Positions 7,313 to 15,982 of a stretch of 64,000 nt of DNA are shown piece by piece. This DNA is from Gimesia sp. (GTDB taxonomy: Bacteria; Planctomycetota; Planctomycetia; Planctomycetales; Planctomycetaceae), in the NCBI RefSeq assembly GCF_040219335.1, contig NZ_JAVJSQ010000031.1:62001-126000 (forward strand), read 5' to 3'. The position numbers and the translations under genes were made by a program. Each line of letters begins with the position of its first letter. Within the stretch, counting starts at the first letter, position 1. The notes under the pieces were generated by a model. The model was not told the DNA's origin. It did no database searches and saw only the letters and a list, made by a program, of their open reading frames with translations.

Positions 7313-9727
7313 TTAGAAGCTGTTATCACTGGCGTTACCAGAGCCGGTGTTTGTCCCCGTACCGTTCTGGGGAGTCCTCGATTGCACATCGTAACCCTGC
7401 AGGGCATTGTCGATGGCAGAGTTATTCGAGAAGGTTGCGGTGTTAGCACCGGAGAAACTCCAGATCGAGAAACCAGCCCCGCCGTTATTCTGGGCAGTGT
7501 TGCCGTCCAGTGTGCCACCGAAGATGGGATCAACAAAGTCAAACCCATACTCCGCATTTCCAATCGAGGTATTATTGCTGAAGGTTCCACTCACGAACGG
7601 ATCATCAAAGTCAAAACCGTCTTCCTGGTTCCCCTGGGCCAGGTTATTGATAATCGTTCCGCCATTCACATCTTCAAAGTCAAAACCATCATCCAGGTTG
7701 TTGAGAGCAGAGTTACCGCTGATCAGGGTTCCCACACCAACGGTATCAGCAAACTTAATCCCGTTGACACCGTTCTGGCTGGCACTGTTTCCGGTGAACG
7801 TCGCATTCTCAACATCGTCATTAAACCAGAAACCGTTCAGATTATTCTCGTTGGCCACGTTTCCGCTGAATGTCCCGCCGTTGACATTATCATCAAAGTA
7901 GAAACCGGCGTCATTCAGATTCGCAATGTTATCGGTAAAGGTTCCGCCATTGATTTTTCCGTAGAACGCGAAGCCGGCGTAATCATTGCCAATCGCCTGG
8001 TTACCACTGATGGTCCCGCCGTCAACACCATAGAAGTCAAAACCAAAGTTATAGTTTTCCCGAGCGATGTTATTTGAGATTTCACCACCGGTCACATCGT
8101 CATCGAAGTAGAACCCGTCTTCACCGTTATACTGAGCGGTATTCCCGGTGAGCGTTCCCCCCTCGAAGTGATCGAAATCGAAACCATCGGTCACGTTCAA
8201 CTCAGCCAGGTTGTTGCTGATCGTCCCCCCGATGACCCGGCTGAAATAATATCCATATTCGTTCGCCCGCGACGTGTTACCCGATACGAGACCACCGGTC
8301 ATATGTTCGATTTCCAGACCATCGTTGCCGGTCACGACTCCGTTGGCAGTAAATGTGTTATTGGTGATGGTACCATTCGTGTCGCCATCCAGGTGCACAC
8401 CATCTTCGAACGCCCCATTGATACTGTTGCCGGTAATCGTGAAGCCGCTCAGGTTATTCCCGTAAATCCCGTTGCGACCGCCGGTCAATGTCAATCCCAC
8501 CATTGTCGAGTTATCCGCCATGGTGAAGATATCATTGATCGTATTCACCCCTCTGACAGTTGGTTGCCCGCCATACTGAAAGCTGGTGACGGCTCCCGAG
8601 CTACAACCTACCACATTCACACTGGTACCGCCGGCCAGTGCCAGCTGTCCATCGTTGAAGACAAAACCGGTCGCGGTATCAATCGTGCCGGCACTCCCGT
8701 CAAACAGAACCACGCTCTCCGCACCAGCCGCATTGAATACCGCCTCGGCGTTCGCGGTATTGGCATCGATGACGGTGATATTCTCCAGCGACTGACCGTT
8801 AAGCTGCAGCTTCGCACATTCCTCTGGTGCCTGTCCCTGATTTAACACGATGTCAATGTCACGCTGAATCGGGTTAACCATCCGACGCTGGAAGCGGGTC
8901 AGCTTCTGACTGTCTCCATTGCCGGGCAGCGGAATTCGCACGGTCAACAGCCCTTCCCCCTGCGAACCTCTGACATCGTCATGCTGATACTGTCCCGCCA
9001 GTACCACACGCGAACCATTCCCCAGAAAGGGCAGATCGAACATCCGGAATTCCACGCGGGCCCGGGGGCCGGTCATTTTATCGAAGTTGGGGGCATTATT
9101 ATCAAAGTAGTAACCGCCTACATAACCTCTCAGTTCTGCATCGATCGGCATCTGATCGAAAGTCTTCAGCAGCCGCCCGATTTCCAGATCGGTTCCCCAG
9201 TAGGCCCGTTCTTCACCAGCCCGCACGACCACGTTATTCCCACTCAGATAAGCCGTCGAGAGACCATCCACGCGCTGTTGTTTCTGATTGGGGATATAAC
9301 CGTTTACCCGGAAGTCCCATTCAATGCTCATCAGCTCGATGCCGAAACTTCCCTGGCGGAAGATGTTATTGTACTGACTGCGACGGACATCGTAGAAGCC
9401 GTACATGCCCGCGATCCACTGATCGTTGACCATCTTGCGGTAGGCCAGGCCGAAATTCCCCTCAGCAGAAGAATCGTTGAAGATATTCCCGCGGAGATCC
9501 GCGAAAAACAGACTTTCCTCGTCTTGTGCCAGTGGAATAAACAGTAGCCCCTGTCCAACATCACGGTAGCCGCCGGCTGCCCCTGAGAAATCAAAATAGG
9601 CGCGATACAGATAATCATCTTCCTGGAGCCATTCCGGATCCTGACCATGTGCGTACGCAGGTGCAAACAGACCTGGCGCAGTCAGGAGCAGCAGGGCTAG
9701 AAGTCGAGAGGGAACTCTAGCGTTCAT
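7313..9727 (-). CDS. Inverse-autotransporter beta-barrel protein with beta-helix repeat passenger
   Basis: An 804-residue secreted protein. A signal peptide (LLALLLLTAPGLFAPAYAHG) is followed by about 260 residues of strand-rich barrel similar to the intimin/invasin inverse-autotransporter beta-domain (NFGLAYRKMVNDQWIAGMYGFYD, GSFGIELMSIEWDFRVNGYIP, GPRARVEFRMFDLPF). A linker precedes a right-handed beta-helix from about residue 385 to the end, built from roughly 18 repeats of about 23 residues with GGTISNN and DGFDFDD turns. The barrel should sit in the outer membrane with the helix displayed outside. ATG 9727 is preferred over 9733 because AGG lies six bases upstream. Ligand unknown. Confidence 0.8.
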   Translation of the reverse strand: MNARVPSRLLALLLLTAPGLFAPAYAHGQDPEWLQEDDYLYRAYFDFSGAAGGYRDVGQGLLFIPLAQDEESLFFADLRGNIFNDSSAEGNFGLAYRKMVNDQWIAGMYGFYDVRRSQYNNIFRQGSFGIELMSIEWDFRVNGYIPNQKQQRVDGLSTAYLSGNNVVVRAGEERAYWGTDLEIGRLLKTFDQMPIDAELRGYVGGYYFDNNAPNFDKMTGPRARVEFRMFDLPFLGNGSRVVLAGQYQHDDVRGSQGEGLLTVRIPLPGNGDSQKLTRFQRRMVNPIQRDIDIVLNQGQAPEECAKLQLNGQSLENITVIDANTANAEAVFNAAGAESVVLFDGSAGTIDTATGFVFNDGQLALAGGTSVNVVGCSSGAVTSFQYGGQPTVRGVNTINDIFTMADNSTMVGLTLTGGRNGIYGNNLSGFTITGNSINGAFEDGVHLDGDTNGTITNNTFTANGVVTGNDGLEIEHMTGGLVSGNTSRANEYGYYFSRVIGGTISNNLAELNVTDGFDFDHFEGGTLTGNTAQYNGEDGFYFDDDVTGGEISNNIARENYNFGFDFYGVDGGTISGNQAIGNDYAGFAFYGKINGGTFTDNIANLNDAGFYFDDNVNGGTFSGNVANENNLNGFWFNDDVENATFTGNSASQNGVNGIKFADTVGVGTLISGNSALNNLDDGFDFEDVNGGTIINNLAQGNQEDGFDFDDPFVSGTFSNNTSIGNAEYGFDFVDPIFGGTLDGNTAQNNGGAGFSIWSFSGANTATFSNNSAIDNALQGYDVQSRTPQNGTGTNTGSGNASDNSF
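7330..8560 (-). repeat. Tandem beta-helix coding repeats (about 69 bp unit)
   Basis: The 3' half of the surface-protein gene is a protein-level repeat with a period near 23 codons. Each unit has a GGT(I/F)(S/T)NN or similar turn and a GFDF/GFYF/GFWF strand. Units are diverged, so this is an ancient coding repeat and not a recent minisatellite. Confidence 0.7.
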
Positions 9728-9968
9728 TGTCATCCTGTCAGTGGGATTGTTCCGAGATTGATCAATTCCAGTCTGTAACGATTAAAATGGTGGCTCAGGT
9801 TCTTCTTCGACTCCTGCGGGATTTCACTCGCTGAAGAAATTTCCAATTATGTATAACTGTTCTCCGACTCCTCTTGCCAGAACCGGTCAGGTAAAATATA
9901 CCGGTTATAGGGTCGAGGAAATTAAGCAGGCGGATCGTATTCTCAATCCATAATCAAGCGAGGCTTCA

Positions 9969-11282
9969 ATGTCGTTTCCCGCATTACCCCAGATCGAAAT
10001 CGAACAGAAACTCCTGGCCGTCGTCTCCGAGACATTGGACATTCCTCTGAAAAAACTCTCGCTGGATGATCGCATCATTGAAGATCTGCGTGCCGACAGT
10101 CTGGACCTGACGGAACTCATGATGAGCCTGGAAGACGCGTTTCAGATCACGATTCCCTATGATCTCAGCGATCCCATCCATAAAGAGATCTTCACCCGCC
10201 AGCCGTTTCGACTCTGTGACCTGGTGGAACTGGTAACCCTGCAGATGGGAACGCGTGCTGTACCTCGTGCCAACTGGTTTCGTCAACCAGCCACTCAACC
10301 CGGGAAGGGACAGCGCGTCCCTTTCACTCAACTGGATGGCATCGGCAAACGGTCTGCACTGACGGAACCCGACTTGTTCGTCCCCCTGGATTCCACGCGT
10401 CCCTGTACCATGTGGCGCAGACGCACCGATGGCATGCGCTGCATCCACATTCCAGCCGATACCGTATTATTGGGCAGCGACACTCCCACAGCCAACCCCG
10501 ATGAACGCCCCCTGCATGAGGGGGAACTCGATTCCTTTCTGATCGACGCCGAACCGGTCTCGACCACCGCCTACTGTCGCTTTCTGAACTCCATCGGTCA
10601 GCTCCCCGAATCGTTCCTGACCGACTGGTTTGTCCTCGATCCGGAAGATGACCGAGACGAGCATATGTTGATTCAGCATACCTCATCCTACGGCTGGCAG
10701 CCACTGCTCGGCACAGAAACCTGGCCGATGATTCTGGTCTCCTGGTATGGCGCGAACGCCTATTCGCTCTGGGCCAACAATCGGCTCTGGAGCAACTACC
10801 GCGACGAAGCCAACGATCCCGAGGGAAGTTTTCTCCCCACCGAAGCCCAATGGGAATACGCGGCCCGCGGCGCCACTCCGCGTGTCTATCCCTGGGGTGA
10901 TGCAGCCCCCACCCCGGAAAAACTGCGCGCCGGCCTGCATCGGCAGAAATCGGATTACACAGCCCAGACGCTCCCCCTGGCTGCTGTCAATGAAGAGTTG
11001 GGCATGTCCCCCTTCGGCCTGCATCACATGGCGGGCAACGTCTGGCAATGGTGCCGCGACTGGTACGACGAATCTTTCTACCAGCACCCCGAGGCGACAG
11101 AGCCGAATGCCTGGAATCACCATCCCACACGCGTCCGCAGCGAACGGGGCGGCAGCTGGGTCGGCCCGAACCTTCTCTGCCGCAGTTCCTATCGCCGGGG
11201 CCGCCCCCCCATCGCCCGCGGCCGCTGCCTCGGCTTCCGCTGCGTCAGCTCGGTTAGTGATCTGCCTGCAGCGCATCCCTGA
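9969..11282 (+). CDS. Acyl carrier protein domain fused to SUMF1/FGE-like domain
   Basis: A 437-residue fusion. Residues about 8-95 look like an acyl carrier protein: LPQIEIEQKLLAVVSETLDIP, then LRADSLDLTELMMSLEDAF, with Ser44 as the likely 4'-phosphopantetheine site in a DSLDLTE motif. From about 160 to 430 it is a formylglycine-generating-enzyme/EgtB/PvdO fold: LPTEAQWEYAARGA, YPWGDA, GLHHMAGNVWQWCRDWY, RGGSWVGPNLLC and RCLGFRC. The paired active-site cysteines of true FGE (GGS-x-x-C-x4-C) are not in that arrangement, so sulfatase activation is unlikely. The domain may act on a carrier-bound substrate (inference). It is divergent from the surface-protein gene. Confidence 0.8.
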   Translation: MSFPALPQIEIEQKLLAVVSETLDIPLKKLSLDDRIIEDLRADSLDLTELMMSLEDAFQITIPYDLSDPIHKEIFTRQPFRLCDLVELVTLQMGTRAVPRANWFRQPATQPGKGQRVPFTQLDGIGKRSALTEPDLFVPLDSTRPCTMWRRRTDGMRCIHIPADTVLLGSDTPTANPDERPLHEGELDSFLIDAEPVSTTAYCRFLNSIGQLPESFLTDWFVLDPEDDRDEHMLIQHTSSYGWQPLLGTETWPMILVSWYGANAYSLWANNRLWSNYRDEANDPEGSFLPTEAQWEYAARGATPRVYPWGDAAPTPEKLRAGLHRQKSDYTAQTLPLAAVNEELGMSPFGLHHMAGNVWQWCRDWYDESFYQHPEATEPNAWNHHPTRVRSERGGSWVGPNLLCRSSYRRGRPPIARGRCLGFRCVSSVSDLPAAHP

Positions 11283-11308
11283 TCACACAAGGTTCCTGCA
11301 AGCATTGA

Positions 11309-12793
11309 TCAGACATTAACATAGCGCGAAAACTTGAGCCCCGCTGTCTTTGCCCAGCGACGCAGGACGTTACGCTCTCTCGGATTTGGCAATCGATTCG
11401 CCTTACCCCGCACTTCACTGATCAGGTTGTTGTCTTTACGGACCTCAATGGTAATCGCCTTTTTGAAACCCTGCTGAAGCTCAATCTGCATCGACCAGAT
11501 CGAACTTTCGCCGCCGGTACAATTTCCAATATAACTCGCGACACAATGCTTCATCTGGTTCCCTTCTGTAACCAGATCATCGCTGGTTAATATCTCGCGG
11601 ATCATCCAGCGATTTTCATCTTCAAAATCAAACTCACGAATTCCGCTAGCATCCCAGGTACATTCGGGAATTTTACTTTTTTGTTCCTGTTCACGGTGCC
11701 AGTCGGCAACATCCCGCAATAAAGAACGCGGAGTCCGTCCCTTAATGGAATAATCAGGTGCAGGGGCATCAACTTCATCATACACACCATTATCACCAGG
11801 TATTGTGAAGACTCCAAAACGCTGATACCGTAAGAATTCAACGATAGACTGAATCTGTCGGCGATACAGACTTGCATGATGAATCAGCCATTGAATGACC
11901 GTGGTCCAAAACTGGTCATTTGATAATTCTTCGGGAAAAGGGGACTGCATGATTGCCCGGCCCAGACCAGGATCTCCGCCCATCCCCAGAACCTGTCCCC
12001 AGCGCAGCGCCTGTAAGATCGTAAGATCCTGCGGCGCCTGCATAAAAAAGTGCGCCATTTTTTTCGAATAGGAAACCGGCAAACGGCAGTTTCGGATATT
12101 CTGTCCTTGTCCGACTTCGAGATACCACTCCCTCCAGTCCTCGCACTCCGGAGTGTAATTTACCAGCCAGACGGAATCGAAAAAACGAGGCATCTGGTAT
12201 TTGACGAACAGGTGTCTCAAAAGCGACGAAAACTGTCGCCGGGCGCTTGTACCTCTAGGTTTCCAGGTTTCAATCGGTCGAATCCAGTAACTCGCTTTGG
12301 ACGCAATGAAAACCAGTGCGTCAATGTATCGCACTCCCCAGGGATATCTCTGCTGAGTTAATGCTACTCGATCCAATATAAACTTCGTTTTACTGCAATA
12401 CAGGTGGGAGACCAGCCTCATAAATGAATCGCGTGTCATTTCGCTATGGTTGATGCAGGGACTTTCCTGATCATGCAGTTGCCAGATCATTCTCAATACA
12501 GGATCAGTAATGGATTTTTTACTGACCTCCTTAGAACAAACAGCCTCCAGCTTATCAACAATCGACCGCTGTTCCTGTTTTCTCTGTCTGAGAGAGTTGA
12601 TAGCTATCTGGCGACAGAAATAAAGCAGTTCCTCGCGCCGCTGAAACCGCCTCTTTCGGAGACTGGTGCGAAATCCATTCTCGACGCACCACTGGCGATA
12701 ATCCTCTGGTGTTTCTAAGCCGAGGCTTTGCAGATGCGCGAGCAATTCAGCAGCGGCATTCTGTTTTGTGTACGTTCCTTTTCTGTGGGACAT
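11309..12793 (-). CDS. PcfJ domain-containing protein A
   Basis: A 494-residue basic protein. The C-terminal ~110 residues hold the PcfJ signature MKHCVASYIGNCTGGESSIWSM (Cys near 416) followed by AITIEVRKDNNLISEVRGKANRLP. The upstream helical part contains PDYSIKGRTPRSLLRDVADWH, which also occurs in the second PcfJ gene (14206-15426), so the two are paralogues. PcfJ proteins are known from conjugative plasmids and many planctomycetes, but their biochemical role is not established. It converges on the ACP-SUMF1 gene and diverges from the kinase-Thg1 pair. Its base composition is more A/T-rich than its neighbours. Confidence 0.8.
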   Translation of the reverse strand: MSHRKGTYTKQNAAAELLAHLQSLGLETPEDYRQWCVENGFRTSLRKRRFQRREELLYFCRQIAINSLRQRKQEQRSIVDKLEAVCSKEVSKKSITDPVLRMIWQLHDQESPCINHSEMTRDSFMRLVSHLYCSKTKFILDRVALTQQRYPWGVRYIDALVFIASKASYWIRPIETWKPRGTSARRQFSSLLRHLFVKYQMPRFFDSVWLVNYTPECEDWREWYLEVGQGQNIRNCRLPVSYSKKMAHFFMQAPQDLTILQALRWGQVLGMGGDPGLGRAIMQSPFPEELSNDQFWTTVIQWLIHHASLYRRQIQSIVEFLRYQRFGVFTIPGDNGVYDEVDAPAPDYSIKGRTPRSLLRDVADWHREQEQKSKIPECTWDASGIREFDFEDENRWMIREILTSDDLVTEGNQMKHCVASYIGNCTGGESSIWSMQIELQQGFKKAITIEVRKDNNLISEVRGKANRLPNPRERNVLRRWAKTAGLKFSRYVNV

Positions 12794-12961
12794 GACTGAC
12801 TGTCGTTTCTGTAATAAATGAAATCAAATGTTTGAACCTTTGTCTGTGTTTCAGAGTCGATCTGAATAACATCGTTTCCTCCTTTCGAAATAAGAATTGG
12901 GGTGAACTTTGATCTACGACACACTACCCGATGGCAGGGTTCACAATTGAGAGGAACAACA

Positions 12962-13408
12962 ATGCAAGCCATCATCTTCACTGGTATTCCAGGCGCCGGA
13001 AAAAGCTCTTTTTACCGACAGAAGTTTTTCGCAACCCACGTGCGCATCAGCCTCGATCTCTTGAAGACGCGGGCTCGGGAAACACGTTTCCTGGAAACCT
13101 GCCTGCAGATCGGCCAGCAATTCGTGGTCGACAACACGAGCCCGAGCCGCGAAGAACGTGCCAAATACATACAGCTGGCCCGCCAGGCCGGCTTTACCAT
13201 CACCGGTTATTATTTTGCCTCCCGCGTAGATCCCTGCCTGCAGCGGAATGCAGAACGCGAGCCCCCCGCGCGGGTTCCCGACGTCGCAATCCTGTCTGCA
13301 GCCCGACGCTTGCAGCGTCCGTCGCTCGAGGAAGGCTTCGACCAACTGTTTTATGTCAGTCTGCAACAGGGAGTATTCCAGATTGAGGAGTGGAACGATG
13401 AACTTTGA
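12962..13408 (+). CDS. P-loop polynucleotide-kinase-like protein
   Basis: A 148-residue ATP-binding protein of the T4 polynucleotide-kinase type. It shows the P-loop GIPGAGKSS at residues 8-16, the VRISLDLLKTRAR segment with an Asp after the second strand, and VVDNTSPSREERAKYIQLA, the DNTNxxxxxR motif of 5'-kinases. It has only the kinase module. ATG 12962 follows GAGG seven bases upstream; longer frames lack support. The stop overlaps the Thg1 start at 13398, so the two are translationally coupled. A role in phosphorylating RNA 5'-OH ends is the likely one (inference). Confidence 0.8.
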   Translation: MQAIIFTGIPGAGKSSFYRQKFFATHVRISLDLLKTRARETRFLETCLQIGQQFVVDNTSPSREERAKYIQLARQAGFTITGYYFASRVDPCLQRNAEREPPARVPDVAILSAARRLQRPSLEEGFDQLFYVSLQQGVFQIEEWNDEL

Positions 13409-14159
13409 TGAACTGGATCAGAAGATGCGGGTCTATGAAACCGCTGCGGACACCTGCGTTCTGCCCGATATGTATATGGTCGCCCGGCTGGATGGTCGTG
13501 GATTTACCCGGCTCACGAAAGAAGTCTGCGCGTTCGAACGCCCCTTTGAAGCGCAGTTCCGGGACATGATGGTCCGAACCACCAAAGCCTTAATGAACTG
13601 CGGATTCCGTATCATCTATGCTTTTACAGAAAGCGACGAAATCTCCCTGCTCTTTGATTGTGAAGAGCGTCTGTTCGGGCGAAAGCTCCGCAAATTGAAC
13701 TCCCTGCTGGCCGGGGAAGCCAGCGCCCAGTTCTCGCTGCAACTGGGACAGGTCGCCACGTTTGACTGCCGGATTTCACAGCTTCCCAACCGGGGCCGGG
13801 TGATCGACTATTTTCGCTGGCGCAGTGCCGATGCGGCTCGCAATGCCTTGAACGCACACTGTTACTGGTGTCTCCGCAAAGAGGGACGCGACGCCCGACA
13901 GGCCACCCAGCAGCTATCCGGCCTGACCTTCGGCCAGAAAAACGAACTCCTGTTCCAGCGGGGCATCAACTTCAACGATCTGCCCGCCTGGCAGAAACAG
14001 GGAATCGCGGTCTACTGGGAAGAGTTTGACAAACCGGCCGTCAATCCCCTCACCGGGGAAGCGGTTGTCGCCCTCCGACGGCGAATGACCATCAACGATC
14101 AGCTGCCCCGTAAAGCAGAGTACACTGAGTTTCTGACGCAACTGCTCGACGCTTCCTGA
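13398..14159 (+). CDS. Thg1-like tRNA(His) guanylyltransferase / 3'-5' RNA polymerase
   Basis: A 253-residue protein of the Thg1/TLP family. The metal-binding residues are visible in VARLDGRGFTRLTKE (Asp32) and AFTESDEISLLF (Asp80, Glu81). The helical region DAARNALNAHCYWCLR corresponds to the region carrying the conserved H/Y residues that bind the incoming nucleotide. Thg1 adds a 5' nucleotide in the reverse direction, and bacterial TLPs repair tRNA 5' ends. The ATG overlaps the kinase stop, suggesting that a 5' end is phosphorylated and then extended. It is unlikely to supply tRNA-His G-1, which bacteria usually encode. Confidence 0.87.
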   Translation: MNFDELDQKMRVYETAADTCVLPDMYMVARLDGRGFTRLTKEVCAFERPFEAQFRDMMVRTTKALMNCGFRIIYAFTESDEISLLFDCEERLFGRKLRKLNSLLAGEASAQFSLQLGQVATFDCRISQLPNRGRVIDYFRWRSADAARNALNAHCYWCLRKEGRDARQATQQLSGLTFGQKNELLFQRGINFNDLPAWQKQGIAVYWEEFDKPAVNPLTGEAVVALRRRMTINDQLPRKAEYTEFLTQLLDAS

Positions 14160-14160
14160 T

Positions 14161-14193
14161 ACACGCTCCCGGCACAACTGCTGCCGGGAGTGT
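14161..14193 (+). terminator. Hairpin between convergent Thg1 and PcfJ B genes
   Basis: ACACGCTCCCGGCA pairs with TGCCGGGAGTGT across a seven-base loop, with one bulged G. The strong G/C stem just after the Thg1 stop, between two convergent genes, suggests a terminator usable in both directions. No strong U-run follows. Confidence 0.55.
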
Positions 14194-14205
14194 AATTCTG
14201 CTGCC

Positions 14206-15426
14206 TTACACGGTCTCGTTGAATGTCAAATGCTCCTGGTGTGCCCAGCGGTTTAAAACCTTTCGAACCGTCGAGCTCGGCTTACTGTTGTTTTTACCGC
14301 GTGCCTCAAAGATCTCCTTCTTCCCTGGCAGAACTTCAATCGTCAACTGACGCCGTCGTCGCTGACCGGCTTTGACTTTCATCGACCAAATCGTCGTTTG
14401 TCGCCGGACACATTCATTCAGATACGTCTCCACGCAGTGCTTCATGATCTTGCTTTCAATCTGCAGTTGGCGTGGCGTGAGAACTTCCTCGATACTCCAG
14501 ATCTGCCCTTCGAGTTCGCACTGGAATTCACCTATCGCGCTTCTCCGCCAGGGGAAATCGAGCGGGTCGACCTCCGGCGGAGGCATCACCCCATTTTCGA
14601 TCAGATCCGATTTCCAGTGAACCATGTGCCGCCGGAGCGACATCAGCGAACGCCCCTTCAGAGAGAAATCGGGTTGCACCGGAAAGGGACCGGCCCCTTT
14701 CCCCCAGACCTTCTCAGCAGGTTCAATTCGTTGCTGAAAAAGAAAATGGACGATTTCGACAATCTCATCCGCAGAAATTGGCTGATGCTTAACCAGAAAT
14801 CGAAATACCGAATCCCAGAAACGCTGATCTTGCAAGGGATAACAAAGTGGGGTCCGTGAAATCAGAATCCGCGCCAGCCGCTCATCACCTCCCAGTGCCC
14901 GAATGCGTGCCCAGTTCAGTGCAGCAAAGGGTGACAGATCAGCGGGGGAGTGCATATACAGGGCCCCCATTTTTTTAGTCAAGCTTTGAAATAATGGATT
15001 GGGAAACTGCCGCACACTCCGGCCTTGTGCCAGGTGCAGATAGAGATCCAGTTCCCACGCTGCCTCGTTTTCATTCCACCAGGCGGCGGTCAGAAATTCG
15101 GGGACGGGATACTGATCGAACAGATGATGCACCAGAGACCGCAGTTGAACCAGGGGGCTGCCCGCGGGTACTCCCCAATCTTCCGGATGACGGTTCCAGG
15201 CAAAGCTACGCCGCGCCATTCTCTTACAGGCTGCGATCACCGCCTGGGCGTTTACGGGAGCCAGAAAACCACCATGCTGCTCAGCGGACAACAGTCTGGT
15301 CTGTGAACGAATCACGCGAATCAATCGCCAGTATTTTTTCCGATGCGCTGTTCGCATGGCAGCCGACTGCGCAATCAGCGCATCCACGCAACGGGCGGCG
15401 TAGTGTTTTCGGTTTTGAGAATTCAT
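14206..15426 (-). CDS. PcfJ domain-containing protein B
   Basis: A 406-residue paralogue of protein A at 11309-12793. Shared blocks are HLFDQYPVPEFL, KKMGALYMHSPADLSP, DFSLKGRSLMSLRRHM, and the PcfJ core IMKHCVETYLNECVRRQTTIWSM (Cys near 330), ending in RRQLTIEVLPGKKEIFEARG. Protein A has about 90 extra N-terminal residues. Its two Cys residues are again near the MKHC motif. Function unknown; position next to the Thg1 and Hen1/Pnkp genes suggests a shared role in RNA or conflict biology (inference). Confidence 0.8.
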   Translation of the reverse strand: MNSQNRKHYAARCVDALIAQSAAMRTAHRKKYWRLIRVIRSQTRLLSAEQHGGFLAPVNAQAVIAACKRMARRSFAWNRHPEDWGVPAGSPLVQLRSLVHHLFDQYPVPEFLTAAWWNENEAAWELDLYLHLAQGRSVRQFPNPLFQSLTKKMGALYMHSPADLSPFAALNWARIRALGGDERLARILISRTPLCYPLQDQRFWDSVFRFLVKHQPISADEIVEIVHFLFQQRIEPAEKVWGKGAGPFPVQPDFSLKGRSLMSLRRHMVHWKSDLIENGVMPPPEVDPLDFPWRRSAIGEFQCELEGQIWSIEEVLTPRQLQIESKIMKHCVETYLNECVRRQTTIWSMKVKAGQRRRRQLTIEVLPGKKEIFEARGKNNSKPSSTVRKVLNRWAHQEHLTFNETV

Positions 15427-15563
15427 GGTTACCGTACTGAGAAAAAGGAATAATCAGACCTGCGATGCGCATACACCGCCTCCAAAGTCATACCCTTGGC
15501 GTAAAACGCCATTGATATGCTCACTTGAGATTCGTCAGATCAAACCCGTATCGATTCGCATGA

Positions 15564-15905
15564 AGATCACCTCGTGGTGCAGAGTGCCGGACAGGCACTG
15601 CAGAGAACCAGGCTCAGGCTCTCGTGTCATTATTGGGGAGTCCCTTTACAACAGGCCTCCATTTTCTCATCGACATAGACACAGACTCCGAACAACGGTT
15701 CGGCTTTATCATGAAATCAACCAGGTGAATCCTCCCCCGCAAAGTAGAACGCAACTATGGAAATGCGATCTACGTCACTCCCTGGTTCGGTGATGACAGA
15801 CAAGACAATGAGTTGCAGCGATTAGCAGCTTATTTACCGAAGTTATGCGCTGTACCAAATCTGCGTCGCATTGAAAAACGGAACTGGAAGAATCGGGAAT
15901 ACTAA
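15564..15905 (+). pseudogene. Remnant reading frame with internal stop
   Basis: A continuous frame runs from just after TGA 15561 to TAA 15903-15905, interrupted only by TGA 15726-15728. On both sides of that stop the translation looks protein-like: FLIDIDTDSEQRFGFIMKS before it, and NYGNAIYVTPWFGDDRQ, LAAYLPKLCAVPNLRRIEKR after it. A single CGA-to-TGA change could explain the break. Neither half has a good start. No family name can be given. It precedes the 265-residue gene by 77 bases. Confidence 0.5.
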
Positions 15906-15982
15906 AGTGTCACTGGTAACTGAGGTTTGTCTTCAGTTATTATGAAAACAACGTTGTCTTAAAAGAAGCACGATGTACTGCA

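Noticed and set aside
7301..8077. Long open frames on the plus strand antisense to the beta-helix repeats
   Set aside because: They mirror the repeat structure of the minus-strand gene and show no independent domain or start signal.
7330..8560. Repeat region considered as a CRISPR or minisatellite
   Set aside because: The repeats are diverged coding units with continuous protein sense and no uniform spacers.
9969..11282. True sulfatase-activating FGE
   Set aside because: The paired active-site cysteines are not in the FGE arrangement, and no sulfatase is nearby.
15425..15793. 122-residue plus-strand frame upstream of the unknown 265-residue gene
   Set aside because: Low-complexity Arg/Pro/His-rich content fits chance reading; the better signal here is the overlapping pseudogene frame.
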